Of a stretch of DNA of 64,000 nt, positions 1-9,835 are shown in pieces (the stretch's first letter is position 1; each line of letters begins with the position of its first letter). A model generated the notes under the pieces. The model did no database searches. It saw nothing but the letters and a program-made list of their open reading frames with translations, and was not told the DNA's origin. Origin of the DNA: Sinorhizobium psoraleae (GTDB lineage: Bacteria > Pseudomonadota > Alphaproteobacteria > Rhizobiales > Rhizobiaceae); contig NZ_JABEKV010000002.1 of the NCBI RefSeq assembly GCF_013283645.1, positions 1,123,798-1,187,797 of the forward strand. The letters run 5' to 3'. The translations under genes and the position numbers were made by a program.

Positions 1-284
1 AAGGCGATGGCCTCCTCCAGCGAGGCGCAGTCGACGATGAAGAACCCGAGCAGTTGTTCCTTCGTCTCGGCAAAAGGACCGTCGATCACGATCGGTTCGC
101 CGCCGCCGTGGCGCAGCGTCGTCGCCGCGGTCGTCGGCAGGAGACGGGCGACCGGGCCAAGCTTGCCGGCCTCCGCATATTTCTTCTCGACGGCGGCCAT
201 GTCGCGCATGACCTTGCCGTCCTGCTCCTTGGTCCAGGTCCCGGTAACATCTTCCGAATTGTAGCAAAACACCGCGTAAAGCAT
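1..284 (-). CDS. YCII-related (DGPF domain) protein, 3' end cut by window edge
   Basis: The reading frame starts at an ATG at 284 and stays open to the left edge, so the C-terminus is missing. The 94 visible residues begin MLYAVFCYNSED and contain the DGPF motif at about residue 69, followed by AETKEQLLGFF. This is typical of the small YciI/DGPF family, a ferredoxin-like fold often found with ECF sigma factors. The family has no single known function, and some members are weak hydrolases or lactone-processing enzymes. Cellular role here is unknown. The neighbour to the right lies 194 bases away on the same strand and does not look functionally linked. Confidence 0.85.
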   Translation of the reverse strand, partial: MLYAVFCYNSEDVTGTWTKEQDGKVMRDMAAVEKKYAEAGKLGPVARLLPTTAATTLRHGGGEPIVIDGPFAETKEQLLGFFIVDCASLEEAIA

Positions 285-478
285 CGAGAACTCTCCCGCT
301 CTGATCTCAAGACGAACGACGCTAGAGATAGCCGACAAGCGGGGCGAAAAAAACACGCAAGTATCCGCTGTGGGGGCAGGCTCCTGCCGGTATCGCGGAA
401 GCGGCGGTGCTGATGGCTTCCGACAGGAGCAAGCCATCAACGCATTGGTCGCCAATTTTACCGGTGCGAACTGGTGGG

Positions 479-1438
479 CTAGATCTTCCTCTCGCCGCTG
501 AGCTTCCGCTGCGCCGGCAGTGTCCGCAACCGCTTCAGTAGCCGGCCGTCGATCGCCGCGAGCCCTGCTGCGATCAGGGTCATGCCAAGGAAATGCTTGG
601 GCTCGAGTCGTTCCCCAAGAAACGCCGCACCGAGCAAGATGGCACTGACGGGGATGAGGAAGGTCACCAGCATCAGATTGGTCGCGCCGGACGTTTCGAG
701 GATGCGGAAAAACAAGACATAGGCGAGCGCGGTCGAGATCAAGGCGATGCCGAGAAGTGCGGCCCAGACGTCGAGCCCGGGAAAGGCAAGCGTCCAAGGC
801 CGGTCGGCGATCAGGGCGAGCGGCACGAGCATCAAGCTCGAGGCACTGACCTGCCCGGTCGCCGTCAGAAGCGGCGCGACGCCCATGCGCTTGAAACGGC
901 GAGCAAAAACGCTTGCGAGCGAATAGGAAAATGCGGCACCGAGCACGGCAAGTTGCGCGAGCACGTTCGAGCCGAGGCCACCAATTGCTGCCGGACCGAT
1001 CATCACCGCGACACCGAAGAAACCGATCAGAACGCCGGTCAGCTTGTTCGCGGTCATTTTCTCGTCATCCGTCAGCAGATGGGCAACGACAACGCCGAAA
1101 AGCGGCGTGGTGGCGTTGAGAATGGAGGCAAGACCGCTGGCAATGTGCGTCTGTCCCCAGACGATCAGCGAAAAGGGAACGAGGTTGTTGAGCAGTCCCA
1201 TGCCGAAGAATGCGAGCCATACCTCGCGCCGGCGCGGCAGCGCGAGCCCAAGAGCGCGGATGAAAAGCAGAAGGGCCGCGGCCGCAAGCGTCACGCGCAG
1301 CGCGACGATGGTGAAGGGCGGCAGCGCTTTCACCGCAATGCCGATGAAGAAGAACGACCCGCCCCACAGCACGGACAAGGCGATGAGCATGCCCCATTCC
1401 CGCGCACCCATGACCCTCGCACCTGCCGAACTGCTCAT
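479..1438 (-). CDS. EamA/DMT-family inner-membrane transporter
   Basis: A 319-residue protein with about ten hydrophobic segments arranged as two EamA repeats (roughly residues 10-145 and 155-290). The N-terminal segment reads WGMLIALSVLWGGSFFFIG and later segments have the small-residue-rich pattern of drug/metabolite transporters. Substrate cannot be told from the sequence. I chose the ATG at 1438 because AAGGGA lies 6 bases before it; an in-frame ATG 15 bases upstream has no such site. It is divergently transcribed from the LysR-type regulator at 1578, which is the usual arrangement for a regulator controlling its neighbour. Confidence 0.9.
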   Translation of the reverse strand: MSSSAGARVMGAREWGMLIALSVLWGGSFFFIGIAVKALPPFTIVALRVTLAAAALLLFIRALGLALPRRREVWLAFFGMGLLNNLVPFSLIVWGQTHIASGLASILNATTPLFGVVVAHLLTDDEKMTANKLTGVLIGFFGVAVMIGPAAIGGLGSNVLAQLAVLGAAFSYSLASVFARRFKRMGVAPLLTATGQVSASSLMLVPLALIADRPWTLAFPGLDVWAALLGIALISTALAYVLFFRILETSGATNLMLVTFLIPVSAILLGAAFLGERLEPKHFLGMTLIAAGLAAIDGRLLKRLRTLPAQRKLSGERKI

Positions 1439-1577
1439 GACATTTCCCTTCATGATTTAGTTTTCCCGATGTTTTCAGGCAGGGAGCCCTAGCGCTTTCC
1501 CATATTTGTTTATCACACAAGATGTTATACTTTCCCAAGCGAACAATTTTCTGGAAATGATTGAGTTTAGCTAAATC

Positions 1578-2462
1578 ATGGAAACGCCGCTCCCTTCGCT
1601 GTCGGCACTGCGCGCCTTCGAAGCGGCCGCGCGCAATCTGAGCGTGACGTTGGCCGCCCGCGAGCTCAACGTGACGCCGGGCGCCGTGAGCCTGCAGGTG
1701 CGCGAGCTGGAGACTGCACTTGCGGTGAAACTGTTCGAGCGCCGCCCGCGGCAGCTTGTGCTGACCGATGAGGGAAATGCCTATTTCGCGACGCTGAGGC
1801 GCGCCTTTCGGATGATCCGCGAGGCGACCGAAGACCTTGCCGCCCGCAACCGGGCGCCGGTGCTGACGATCAGTTGCACGCCGACTTTCGCCGCCCAGTG
1901 GCTCGTGCCACGTCTCGACGATTTCGAGAAGAACATGCCGGGTATCGACGTGCGTCTCAATGCCTCGAACCGGCTGACGGACTTCGACAGGGATGCGGTC
2001 GATGTCGCGATCCGCCATGGTTTTGGGCAATATCCGGGTCTTGCGAGCGAACGCCTGCTCGATGACGAGCTCGTCCCGGTGCTGAGCCCGGCGCTGATGC
2101 GGTCGCGCCCGCTCGCAGAGCCGGCCGACCTTCGCAACCACGTCCTTCTGCACGACGTACAAAGACAGGATTGGCGGCTGTGGCTCGACGCCGTCGGGGC
2201 GAGCGAGGTTCAGAGCACACGAGGGCCGGTTTTCATCAACAGCAACGGCGCGATCGAAGCGGCAAGGGCGGGCGACGGCGTCGCCCTGGTGCGGCTTTCG
2301 CTGGTCGCGCGCGAACTTCGGGAAGGCGCGCTTGTTGCACCATTCGCCTGCGGCGTTGCGACGAACCTCGCCTATTATCTTGTCTATCCAGCGCCAGCGC
2401 TCGATCGGACGGCTGTGGCAGGTTTTCGCAGATGGATTCTCGATCAGGTCGGCAAAAGCTAA
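1578..2462 (+). CDS. LysR-family transcriptional regulator, GcvA-like
   Basis: A 294-residue protein with an N-terminal winged helix-turn-helix (about residues 8-65, with ALRAFEAAARNLSVTLAARE and GAVSLQVRELE) and a C-terminal periplasmic-binding-protein-like effector domain (about 90-290). The DNA-binding region and the TPTFAAQWLVPRL start of the effector domain are typical of the GcvA-like LysR branch. It is divergent from the DMT transporter at 479-1438, and by family habit it probably controls that gene from the shared 139-base intergenic region in response to a small ligand. The ATG has only a weak ribosome-binding sequence. It is convergent with dnaA through a shared terminator. Confidence 0.92.
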   Translation: METPLPSLSALRAFEAAARNLSVTLAARELNVTPGAVSLQVRELETALAVKLFERRPRQLVLTDEGNAYFATLRRAFRMIREATEDLAARNRAPVLTISCTPTFAAQWLVPRLDDFEKNMPGIDVRLNASNRLTDFDRDAVDVAIRHGFGQYPGLASERLLDDELVPVLSPALMRSRPLAEPADLRNHVLLHDVQRQDWRLWLDAVGASEVQSTRGPVFINSNGAIEAARAGDGVALVRLSLVARELREGALVAPFACGVATNLAYYLVYPAPALDRTAVAGFRRWILDQVGKS

Positions 2463-2489
2463 AAAGCCCGACACGCAGCCGGGCTTTTC
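2461..2489. terminator. Bidirectional intrinsic terminator between LysR gene and dnaA
   Basis: The stem AAAAGCCCG / CGGGCTTTT around an ACACGCAG loop lies directly after the LysR stop codon. It has A-runs on one side and T-runs on the other, so it can end transcription from both converging genes. Confidence 0.8.
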
Positions 2490-2509
2490 AAATAAATGAA
2501 TATTCTGCT

Positions 2510-4036
2510 TTATTCGTTGATCAGCCGCTTCAGCAGTTCGATCTCGTGGCTGAGCTTCGTATCCGCCGCGATCAACTCCTCGATTTTGCGCACGGCATGC
2601 AGCACCGTCGTATGATCGCGACCGCCGAAGCGTCGGCCGATTTCGGGGAACGAGCGCGGCGTCAGCGTCTTCGACAGATACATGGCGATCTGGCGCGGCT
2701 TGACGATGACCCGCGTGCGTCGGTTCGACACCAGCTCCTGGCGCGAAACATTGTAGTGCTTGGCGACGACGCGCTGGATGTCCTCGATGCGGACGCGCCG
2801 CGGTTCACCGGCGTTGACGAGATGGCCAAGCAGTTCGTCGACGCGCTCGATCGAGAGCTGAGGCTCGAAGGAACGGCGGAAGAGCAGCTGGTTGAAAGCG
2901 CCCTCCAGCTCGCGGCCGCTGGCCGTGACATTGCGCGCAACGTGGCACAGGATATCGGTCGGGATATCGAGCGATGCATCGTCCTGGCGTGCGGCCTCGA
3001 GCCGCCGCTTCAGCATCTCCAGCCGCATCTCGTAATCCGGACCTTCCATCTCGATCGCGACACCGCCCTGAAGCCGCGAGCGAACACGGCTGTCGAGCGA
3101 TTCCAGTTCCCACGGCGCGCGGTCGGCAGCGACCACGACCTGCTTGGCGGAGTCGAGCAGCATGTTCAAGAGATGGCAGAATTCGTGCTGGATCGACTTA
3201 CCTTGCAGGAACTGCATGTCGTCGATCACCAGAAGATCGATATTGCGCAGCGATTCCTTGAGGGACAGCGCGTCGTTGTCGCGAATTGCGGTCGCGAAGC
3301 GCCACATGAAGTATTCGGCCGTCAGATAGACGACGCGTGGCGCCCGGGCGCTCTGCAGTGCGGCGATCGCGATCGCCTGCAAGAGATGCGTCTTACCGAG
3401 GCCAACGCTCGAATGGATGAAAAGCGGATTGAAACGCACGGCGCCGGCACCGGCTTCGGCGATCGTACGCGCGGCGGCGAGCGCCACGCGGTTCGACGAG
3501 CCTTCGACGAAACTGTCGAAATTGTAGCGCTGGTCGAGCGGCGACCCGAAAAGCGGCGCCTGGGCCGGTCTCTGCACGGTTGCCACGGCCGCCGCGGCGA
3601 CCGAGGCAATCGACTGGGCCGCTGCCGGACGTCGTGCCGGGGTCGTCGGAACCGTTTCACTTGCCGCCGGCATCGCTTCTTCGTGGGCAACCGGACGCGC
3701 GCCGCGGGTCGCGGTGCGTACAAGGATTTCCACCTTCAGGATTTCGCCGTCTTCCTGCTGAAACAGGTTGGTGATGAGATCGAGATATCGGTTGTTGATC
3801 CAAGACTTCAGGAACGTCGTGGGCACCGAAAGACGTACAACGCTCTTGGAAATCGAATGGAGCTTGAGACGTCCAAACCAGCTTGCGAAGACATCCGGAC
3901 CGACTTGTGCTTTCAAACGCTGACTTACGCGCTCAAAAAGTGCGTCATGCCGCATGTCGTGTTTTTCCCCCGCCGCCTGAGACTGATTGCTTCCGGCCTG
4001 ACCTGCGTCAGCTGCCGTCGCCAAATTCATCTGCAT
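2510..4036 (-). CDS. dnaA: Chromosomal replication initiator protein DnaA
   Basis: DnaA binds DnaA boxes at oriC and melts the origin. The 508-residue protein shows the N-terminal DnaB-interaction domain ([19 protein letters not shown]), a variable Ala/Pro-rich linker, the AAA+ core with Walker A GLGKTHLL near residue 212 and a Walker B-type [12 protein letters not shown], and the C-terminal domain IV signature [17 protein letters not shown] that reads DnaA boxes. I chose the ATG at 4036 because GGAAGG lies 7 bases upstream; ATGs at 4057, 4030 and 3955 are alternatives, and 3955 (MRHDALFER) would match the shorter start used for some rhizobial DnaA entries. It lies downstream of rpsT on the same strand with an unusually long 935-base gap. 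Confidence 0.97.
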   Translation of the reverse strand: MQMNLATAADAGQAGSNQSQAAGEKHDMRHDALFERVSQRLKAQVGPDVFASWFGRLKLHSISKSVVRLSVPTTFLKSWINNRYLDLITNLFQQEDGEILKVEILVRTATRGARPVAHEEAMPAASETVPTTPARRPAAAQSIASVAAAAVATVQRPAQAPLFGSPLDQRYNFDSFVEGSSNRVALAAARTIAEAGAGAVRFNPLFIHSSVGLGKTHLLQAIAIAALQSARAPRVVYLTAEYFMWRFATAIRDNDALSLKESLRNIDLLVIDDMQFLQGKSIQHEFCHLLNMLLDSAKQVVVAADRAPWELESLDSRVRSRLQGGVAIEMEGPDYEMRLEMLKRRLEAARQDDASLDIPTDILCHVARNVTASGRELEGAFNQLLFRRSFEPQLSIERVDELLGHLVNAGEPRRVRIEDIQRVVAKHYNVSRQELVSNRRTRVIVKPRQIAMYLSKTLTPRSFPEIGRRFGGRDHTTVLHAVRKIEELIAADTKLSHEIELLKRLINE

Positions 4037-4640
4037 GTTGCCGCCTTCCAAAATCATGCTCCGATGCCGTCATTGCTGCCGGCCTCATCTCTTATGTCCG
4101 TCTGCCACGGCTGCCTTCAAGCCATGCCGCGTCCGACGAACGCTCCTGTCACACCGAAAGCGGGCTCCTCATATCCCGCTTCGGTGCGCGTTGCGCTCAC
4201 CCGCCCGCTTTCGCAAGCGAATGTCCCCTCGCGCCTCGCCTTTACCGATTCCACCCGGCCGCTTTCAAGCCGCGCAAAATCGCATTCCTCGTTACCGGCT
4301 GCGCCGCACCCTCGTACGAAGCGGACAGCCCGACTGCCTCCTTCTGCCTGGACGCCTCACAGGCGTCCTCCTTAGAGCGTCCCAGCCATTCCCTCAACCA
4401 CAAGACGAAAGATCCTCGTCCCGGAACGAAGGATCGGCCCGGTTTCTCTATCTTGACTTGTTTGATTGAACGACGTGGAGTGACCCCGCCACAGGGAACA
4501 GAAAGCTCGAGGCCACCTCATCGAAATGGCCCTGCACTTCCCTTTACAGATATGGTCTGTGTCCCCTGTGGGAGGCATTTAGGCAGGATCGACCGGCAAG
4601 ATCAATCGCGAATTTTACCCATCGTTAAACGCCCCCGGTT

Positions 4641-4768
4641 GACTCTCTTGCCGCCTTTTGCTTGCCGCATTCTGAGTCCATCAAGAATCGCTTTTGAATC
4701 AAGGGTTTTGATTTTCTCGCGCTTGCTTAGCTGGCGAAAAAGAAAAAAAATAAAAATTCGCTTGACTC
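4641..4768 (-). promoter_or_regulatory. Cluster of five GANTC (CcrM methylation) sites upstream of dnaA
   Basis: GANTC occurs at 4641, 4674, 4685, 4696 and 4764, with a sixth at 4911. About one per 290 bases would be expected at this base composition. In Caulobacter the dnaA promoter is sensitive to CcrM methylation of GANTC, so a similar cell-cycle control is inferred here. The tract sits beside an A/T-rich run at 4735-4760 that could be part of the dnaA promoter. Confidence 0.5.
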
Positions 4769-4917
4769 GCTTCGGACCCGGCCTGTCCCCGATCTCCGGC
4801 GACACCGGCGCGAAGACCTCGCGTAAGCCATTGAAATTGTTTCTAAAAATTTGTCATCGCAATGACACACGCAAAAACACGGCGCTTCACCATCGCGGTG
4901 ACAGAAGTATGAATCCG

Positions 4918-4945
4918 AAAAGCCCGGCGCAAGGACCGGGCTTTT
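4918..4945 (-). terminator. Intrinsic terminator downstream of rpsT
   Basis: The arms AAAAGCCCGG and CCGGGCTTTT are perfectly complementary around an 8-base loop, and read on the minus strand the hairpin ends in a T-run. It lies 27 bases past the rpsT stop codon, so it should separate rpsT transcription from dnaA. Confidence 0.8.
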
Positions 4946-4971
4946 CATCAACAGATTTTTATTTAGCCGGG

Positions 4972-5238
4972 TTAGGCCGAAAGGCCCTTCACGCGCTGTG
5001 CCAAGCGGGAAACCTTGCGCGATGCCGTGTTGGCATGCAGCACACCCTTGGTGGCGGCGCGCATCAGCTCCGGCTGCGCTGCCTTGAGGGCTGCGGCTGC
5101 GACTGCCTGATCGCCGGCAGCGATGGCTTCTTCAACCTTGCGGATGAAGTTGCGGACGCGCGAACGACGGGCCTTGTTCACTGCGGTGCGGCGTGCGATC
5201 TTGCGGGTCGCCTTTTTCGCCGAAGTTGTATTGGCCAT
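4972..5238 (-). CDS. rpsT: 30S ribosomal protein S20
   Basis: S20 binds 16S rRNA in the body of the small subunit and helps early assembly. The 88-residue, lysine/arginine-rich protein starts [18 protein letters not shown] and continues with two long basic helices, as expected for S20, and its length is the family norm. The ATG at 5238 is preceded by GAAGAGAGGCATCA, a clear ribosome-binding region; an upstream in-frame ATG at 5292 would add 18 residues foreign to the family. The gene stands alone between enoyl-CoA hydratase and dnaA, the usual alphaproteobacterial order, and has its own terminator. Confidence 0.98.
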   Translation of the reverse strand: MANTTSAKKATRKIARRTAVNKARRSRVRNFIRKVEEAIAAGDQAVAAAALKAAQPELMRAATKGVLHANTASRKVSRLAQRVKGLSA

Positions 5239-5430
5239 TGATGCCTCTCTTCGAAAACTGACATGAACTCCGCCTTCGCCGTGCCGGGTCACTGCGACCT
5301 GTCATCCAAAGCAATTCGGGAGCATTATCGGAAAGCCTCGGGTTGCGGCGTTCCAAGCTGAGGGCGGCGTATAGCTGGAAACCGCCCTCTCGTCAACGCG
5401 CAAATTTGAGAAAACTGTGCGGTATCCGCT

Positions 5431-6204
5431 TCACTTATGCCGGAAGTCTGCCTTGCGCTTTCCGACGAAGGCAGCCATCCCCTCCTTCTGATCCTCGGTT
5501 GCAAAAAGCGACTGGAAAAGCCGCCGTTCAAAGCGCAGGCCTTCGGCCAAGGTAACCTCAAGCGAGCGGTTGACCGCCTCCTTGGCCATAACGACCGCCG
5601 GCAGCGAGAAGCCAGCAATCTTTTCGGCGGCGGCCAATGCTTCTTCCATCAGTTTTTCGGGCGCCACCACACGCGAAACGAGTCCCGACCGTTCGGCTTC
5701 CGCCGCATCCATCATCCGGCCGGTCAGCACCAGATCCATCGCTTTCGCTTTGCCGACGGCGCGGGTGAGGCGCTGCGAACCGCCCATGCCCGGAATGACG
5801 CCGAGGGTAATCTCGGGCTGCCCGAACTTCGCCGTCTCCGACGCAATGATGATGTCGCACATCATCGCAAGCTCGCAGCCACCGCCGAGCGCAAAGCCGG
5901 AAACGGCGGCAATCACCGGCTTGCGGGCGCTGGCGATCCGCTCCCAGTCGCCCAGAAAGTCGCCAAGATAGGAATCGACGAAATCGAGCGCCTGCATCTC
6001 CTTGATGTCGGCACCGGCCGCGAAGGCGCGCTCCGAGCCGGTCAGCACGATCGCGCCGATGTCCTTGTCGGCGTCGAAGGCCTTCAATGCGGCATCGAGC
6101 TCCCGCATCACGGTCGAATTCAGCGCGTTCAGCGCCTGCGGGCGGTTGAGCGTGATCAGGCCCACGCGTTCGCGTGTTTCGACCAGCAACGTCTCGTAAC
6201 TCAT
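5431..6204 (-). CDS. Enoyl-CoA hydratase (crotonase family)
   Basis: Predicted to hydrate 2-trans-enoyl-CoA to 3-hydroxyacyl-CoA in fatty-acid beta-oxidation, in the cytoplasm. The 257-residue protein has the crotonase fold signatures: the first oxyanion-hole segment [10 protein letters not shown] near residue 62, the second one at [16 protein letters not shown] near residue 105, and the catalytic-glutamate region [20 protein letters not shown] near residue 132. Length is that of short-chain enoyl-CoA hydratase. A GGAGGAGATC ribosome-binding sequence precedes the ATG at 6204. It lies between mutM and rpsT on the same strand, a conserved neighbourhood in Rhizobiaceae rather than a pathway operon. 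Confidence 0.95.
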   Translation of the reverse strand: MSYETLLVETRERVGLITLNRPQALNALNSTVMRELDAALKAFDADKDIGAIVLTGSERAFAAGADIKEMQALDFVDSYLGDFLGDWERIASARKPVIAAVSGFALGGGCELAMMCDIIIASETAKFGQPEITLGVIPGMGGSQRLTRAVGKAKAMDLVLTGRMMDAAEAERSGLVSRVVAPEKLMEEALAAAEKIAGFSLPAVVMAKEAVNRSLEVTLAEGLRFERRLFQSLFATEDQKEGMAAFVGKRKADFRHK

Positions 6205-6243
6205 TCTTGATCTCCTCCGTTCGGATGCGCCCGGTCGAGCGCC

Positions 6244-7134
6244 CTATTTCTGGCAGCGCGGGCAATAGAAGGTCGAACGCCCGGCATGAACGATGCGGGC
6301 GACGGTACCGCCGCAGTCCGGCTTGCGGCAAGCCTCGCCTTCGCGATCATAGACCGAAAAGGAATGCTGAAAGTAACCGAGCGAGCCGTCCGTCTGGATG
6401 TGATCCTTCAAGGAGGAACCGCCGGCGGCGATGGCTTCGGCGATCACCTGACGGATCGCCTCTGTCAGCGTCACCAGCCCCTGCCTTGCGCGCCCGCGCT
6501 TGTCCACCAGCGAGCCGGCCGGACGGGAGGGCGACAGGCCCGACCGCCACAGCGCCTCGCAAACATAGATATTGCCGAGACCGGCAATGATCTTCTGATC
6601 CAGGAGCGCCGCCTTGAGCGGCTGCGCCTTGCCCGCAAAGCGCTGGGCAAGATAGGCGGCATCGAGCGCATTTCCGGTCGGCTCCTGGCCGAGGTCGCGG
6701 AAGAAGACGTGATCGGCGATCCCGTCGCGCCGGGCGAGGTCCATGAAGCCGAAGCGGCGCGGGTCGTTGTAGATCACCCGCGCGGGTCCGGACTGGCCGC
6801 TCAGATGAAAGATTACGTGGTCGTGCTTCTCGTCCTTGCCGCGCGGATGATGGAACCTGCCCGGTGTGTCGGCATCCGTGCCGGCCTCGACCCGGAATGA
6901 ACCGGACATGCCGAGATGCGCGATGATCACGTCGCCGCCTTCGAGATCAATCATCAGATATTTGGCACGGCGCGACAGGGAGACGATGCGGCGCCCCGCA
7001 ACGGAAGCGGAAAAATTGTCGGGAAAGGGAAAGCGCAGGTCCGGCCTGCGCAGTTCGGCCCGCACGAGAAGCGCCCCTTCCATGGTCGGCGCGAGTCCCC
7101 GCCTGACCGTCTCGACCTCGGGCAATTCCGGCAT
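6244..7134 (-). CDS. mutM: Formamidopyrimidine-DNA glycosylase (Fpg/MutM)
   Basis: Removes 8-oxoguanine and other oxidised purines from DNA and nicks the abasic site. The start is fixed by the N-terminal sequence [14 protein letters not shown]: after removal of Met, Pro2 is the catalytic nucleophile and Glu3 follows it. An in-frame ATG 45 bases upstream would bury that proline and is rejected. The 296-residue protein also has the helix-two-turn-helix segment ([19 protein letters not shown]) and a C-terminal four-cysteine zinc finger ending FYCPRCQK, with all four Cys present. It is followed closely by enoyl-CoA hydratase on the same strand and is divergent from ubiE. Confidence 0.97.
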   Translation of the reverse strand: MPELPEVETVRRGLAPTMEGALLVRAELRRPDLRFPFPDNFSASVAGRRIVSLSRRAKYLMIDLEGGDVIIAHLGMSGSFRVEAGTDADTPGRFHHPRGKDEKHDHVIFHLSGQSGPARVIYNDPRRFGFMDLARRDGIADHVFFRDLGQEPTGNALDAAYLAQRFAGKAQPLKAALLDQKIIAGLGNIYVCEALWRSGLSPSRPAGSLVDKRGRARQGLVTLTEAIRQVIAEAIAAGGSSLKDHIQTDGSLGYFQHSFSVYDREGEACRKPDCGGTVARIVHAGRSTFYCPRCQK

Positions 7135-7203
7135 TGTTCGTCTTCCCTCTTCGGCTCGCGCACCGGTCGTGCACGCCATTCCCTTGACGGCATTGTTGTC
7201 CTA

Positions 7204-7308
7204 TACAGCGCCGCGCACCTATCAGACGCGCAAAGGACGCTGCAGCACTTTAAATTGCCGCATGTTTTTATCCTTAAATCGGATGCGATTTAAGGAAACA
7301 TGCAGTAG
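7204..7308. repeat. RIME1-like twin-palindrome repeat, copy 1
   Basis: About 105 bases made of two palindromes. The first has outer arms TACAGCG and CGCTGCA and an inner GCGC-rich stem. The second has arms GCATGTTT / AAACATGC enclosing TCCTTAAATCG / CGATTTAAGGA. Near-identical copies lie at 23897-24002 and 49456-49557. Size and structure fit the rhizobial RIME1 intergenic element as I recall it. This copy sits between the divergent mutM and ubiE genes. Confidence 0.85.
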
Positions 7309-7408
7309 GGATGCGCTATGCCGCAGCCGCATCCTCACCGCTGAGATAGCGCGGACAAGGTGATTTCGCTATGGTGCCGGCAAATTTGGTTGAAGTGGAG
7401 TTTTTCGT

Positions 7409-8185
7409 ATGACGGATGAGCGCGTATCGGCCAATGGCGGCATGGAAACCTCCTTCGGTTTCCGCGAAGTCGGCGCAGGCGAGAAGCAGCCGCTCGTCAA
7501 CGATGTCTTCCACAAGGTCGCCAAGCGCTACGACATCATGAACGACGTGATGTCGGCCGGGCTCCATCGTGTCTGGAAGGACGCGATGATCGCGGCGCTC
7601 AATCCGCCGCGCCGGGAGGGCTATCGGGTGCTCGACGTGGCCGGCGGCACCGGCGACATTGCCTTTCGCATCGTCGAGGCCTCCGCGCGTCACGCGCATG
7701 CGACCGTGCTCGACATCAACGGATCGATGCTCGCCGTCGGGGCCGAGCGGGCAAGGAAGAAGGGGCTGTCGGCCAATCTCGACTTCGTCGAGGCCAATGC
7801 CGAGGACCTGCCCTTCGCGGCGAACTCCTTCGACGCCTACACGATCGCCTTCGGCATCCGCAATGTGCCGCGCATCGACGTGGCGCTCAAGGAGGCCCAC
7901 CGCGTCCTGAAGCGCGGCGGACGGCTGCTGGTGCTCGAGTTTTCCGAGGTCGACATGCCGCTGCTCGACCGGTTCTATGACGCCTGGTCGTTCAACGCGA
8001 TTCCGAAATTCGGCAAGCTGATCACGGGCGACGACGCTCCCTACCAGTATCTGGTCGAATCGATCAGGAAGTTTCCGAACCAGCGCGATTTCGCCGCGAT
8101 GATCAAGGATGCGGGCTTTTCGCGTGTCAGCTTCACCAATTATACCGGCGGCATCGCGGCACTTCATTCCGGCTGGAAAATCTGA
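7409..8185 (+). CDS. ubiE: Bifunctional demethylmenaquinone / 2-methoxy-6-polyprenyl-1,4-benzoquinol C-methyltransferase
   Basis: UbiE adds the C-methyl group in ubiquinone (and, where present, menaquinone) synthesis using S-adenosylmethionine. The 258-residue protein carries the UbiE/COQ5 entry sequence [18 protein letters not shown] near residue 45, the SAM-binding motif [13 protein letters not shown] near residue 75, and the C-terminal segment [17 protein letters not shown] that ends nearly all UbiE proteins. The ATG at 7409 has a GTGGAG sequence upstream. Its stop is 4 bases before ubiB, so the two genes form a translationally close pair acting in the same pathway. Confidence 0.97.
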   Translation: MTDERVSANGGMETSFGFREVGAGEKQPLVNDVFHKVAKRYDIMNDVMSAGLHRVWKDAMIAALNPPRREGYRVLDVAGGTGDIAFRIVEASARHAHATVLDINGSMLAVGAERARKKGLSANLDFVEANAEDLPFAANSFDAYTIAFGIRNVPRIDVALKEAHRVLKRGGRLLVLEFSEVDMPLLDRFYDAWSFNAIPKFGKLITGDDAPYQYLVESIRKFPNQRDFAAMIKDAGFSRVSFTNYTGGIAALHSGWKI

Positions 8186-8189
8186 CCAC

Positions 8190-9764
8190 ATGAGCACGCC
8201 TGGAGCATATTTCCGTCTTGTGCGGATCGGCTGGGTCCTTGCGCGCGAGGACGCCTTTTCGGCGGTCCCTTCCGAACACCTTCCTCCGCTCGCGCGTTTC
8301 GTGCAGAGGCTCGCCGGATTGCTTGCTCGCCGCAGGGCCCGGTTCGAAGCGCGCAGCGGACGGCTTGCCCGCGCCGTCGAACGGCTCGGTCCATCTTATG
8401 TCAAGATCGGCCAGTTCCTGGCGACACGCCCGGATGTCGTCGGCGCGGAGCTTGCCGCCGACCTGTCGCTTTTGCAGGACCGCATGGCGACGTTTCCACA
8501 GAGCGAGGCCAGGGCCGCGATCGAAGGATCGCTCGGCCGCTCCGTCGATGAGCTCTTCGTCGAATTTTCCGAGCCGATGGCGGCCGCCTCGATCGCGCAG
8601 GTCCATACCGCCGTCGTCATGCGCGACGGCCGTCGCGAACAGGTCGCCGTCAAGGTCATCCGTCCGGGTGTGCGACAACGCTTCGCCGCCGACATCGAAG
8701 CCATGTACCTGGTCTCCCGCATGCAGGAGCGGTTCCTTCCCTATACGCGCCGGCTGAAGCCGGTCGAGGTGACGAAGACGATCGAGCAGACGACCAAGGT
8801 CGAAATGGACCTCAGACTCGAGGCCGCGGCGCTTTCCGAACTCGGCGAGAACACCAAGGAAGATTCCGGTTTTCGCGTGCCCAAGGTCGACTGGGAGCGC
8901 ACAGGCCGCGACGTCGTGACCATGGAATGGATCGACGGCGTGAAGATGTCGGACATCGAAGGTCTGAAGCGGGCCGGCCACGACCTCAACAAGCTCGCCG
9001 AAACGCTCATCCAGTCCTTTCTCCGGCACACGCTGCGCGACGGGTTTTTCCACGCGGACATGCACCAGGGCAATCTGTTCGTCGACAATGCCGGTCACAT
9101 CGTCGCCGTCGACATGGGCATCGTCGGGAGGCTCGGCAAGAAGGAACGCCGCTTTCTCGCCGAAATCCTCTACGGCTTCATCATGCGCGATTATCAGCGC
9201 GTCGCCGACGTGCATTTCGAGGCCGGCTACGTTCCCTCGCACCATGATGCCGCGAGCTTCGCCCAGGCCATTCGCGCGATCGGCGAGCCAATCCATGGCC
9301 AGCCGGCCGAGACCATCTCGATGGCAAAACTCTTGACGCTACTATTCGAAGTCACCGAGCTTTTCGACATGCAGACGCGCCCGGAGCTCGTCATGCTGCA
9401 GAAGACCATGGTGGTCGTCGAAGGCGTTGCCCGTACTCTCAATCCGCGGTTCAACATGTGGAAAGCGTCGGAACCGGTCGTCGGCAAATGGATCCGGGAC
9501 AATCTCGGGCCGAAGCGCATCGTCGCAGACGTCCGCGACGGTCTCCACGCGGCGTTCAGGCTAGCCGAGGCGATCCCCGATATTGCCGCTAGGACGGAGC
9601 GCTTCTCGGCGGATATTATGGCGATGAGCGAAGACGGCCTGCGCTTCGATGCCGAGACCGCAGAGGCGATCGGCAAGGCCGAGGCGCGCCATACGCGCTC
9701 CGGCCGCATCGCGCTCTGGATCATCGCGGCGACGCTCCTCTATCTTGCCTGGCTGCTTACCTGA
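8190..9764 (+). CDS. ubiB: UbiB ABC1-kinase-like ubiquinone biosynthesis protein
   Basis: UbiB is an atypical membrane-linked kinase/ATPase needed for aerobic ubiquinone synthesis. The 524-residue product has the KxGQ-type motif (YVKIGQFLATRPDV near residue 72), the alanine-rich nucleotide loop (EPMAAASIAQVH), the conserved HADMHQGNLFV catalytic-loop region and VDMGIVGRLGKKER, and two hydrophobic segments at the extreme C-terminus (IALWIIAATLLYLAWLL). The ATG at 8190 was chosen because it follows the ubiE stop by 4 bases and begins MSTPGAYFRLVRIGWVLARE, the usual start; a longer in-frame start would overlap ubiE. Confidence 0.97.
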   Translation: MSTPGAYFRLVRIGWVLAREDAFSAVPSEHLPPLARFVQRLAGLLARRRARFEARSGRLARAVERLGPSYVKIGQFLATRPDVVGAELAADLSLLQDRMATFPQSEARAAIEGSLGRSVDELFVEFSEPMAAASIAQVHTAVVMRDGRREQVAVKVIRPGVRQRFAADIEAMYLVSRMQERFLPYTRRLKPVEVTKTIEQTTKVEMDLRLEAAALSELGENTKEDSGFRVPKVDWERTGRDVVTMEWIDGVKMSDIEGLKRAGHDLNKLAETLIQSFLRHTLRDGFFHADMHQGNLFVDNAGHIVAVDMGIVGRLGKKERRFLAEILYGFIMRDYQRVADVHFEAGYVPSHHDAASFAQAIRAIGEPIHGQPAETISMAKLLTLLFEVTELFDMQTRPELVMLQKTMVVVEGVARTLNPRFNMWKASEPVVGKWIRDNLGPKRIVADVRDGLHAAFRLAEAIPDIAARTERFSADIMAMSEDGLRFDAETAEAIGKAEARHTRSGRIALWIIAATLLYLAWLLT

Positions 9765-9835
9765 TCGGCATAGAATCCATCGCTTGTCTGCCGAAATCAC
9801 TTCCGCTTCTTCGCATCCTGAAGTAGCATCCGGCC

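Larger units (their letters stand above)
4037..4971. other. Long non-coding gap between rpsT and dnaA
   Basis: This 935-base stretch has no convincing gene on either strand; the long plus-strand open frame here has no recognisable protein features. It holds the rpsT terminator at its right end, an A/T-rich tract at 4735-4760 and a cluster of GANTC sites at 4641-4768. It presumably carries the dnaA promoter and a long 5' leader. No cluster of TTATCCACA-type DnaA boxes was seen, so I do not call an origin. Confidence 0.6.

Noticed and set aside
4037..4971. Possible chromosomal replication origin next to dnaA
   Set aside because: No cluster of DnaA boxes was seen, and in Rhizobiales the origin is usually near hemE rather than dnaA. 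The gap is better explained as promoter and leader DNA.
3883..5241. 452-codon plus-strand open frame across the dnaA-rpsT gap
   Set aside because: It overlaps dnaA and rpsT in antisense, has no ribosome site or domain, and its composition in the gap is low-complexity Ser/Pro/Arg.
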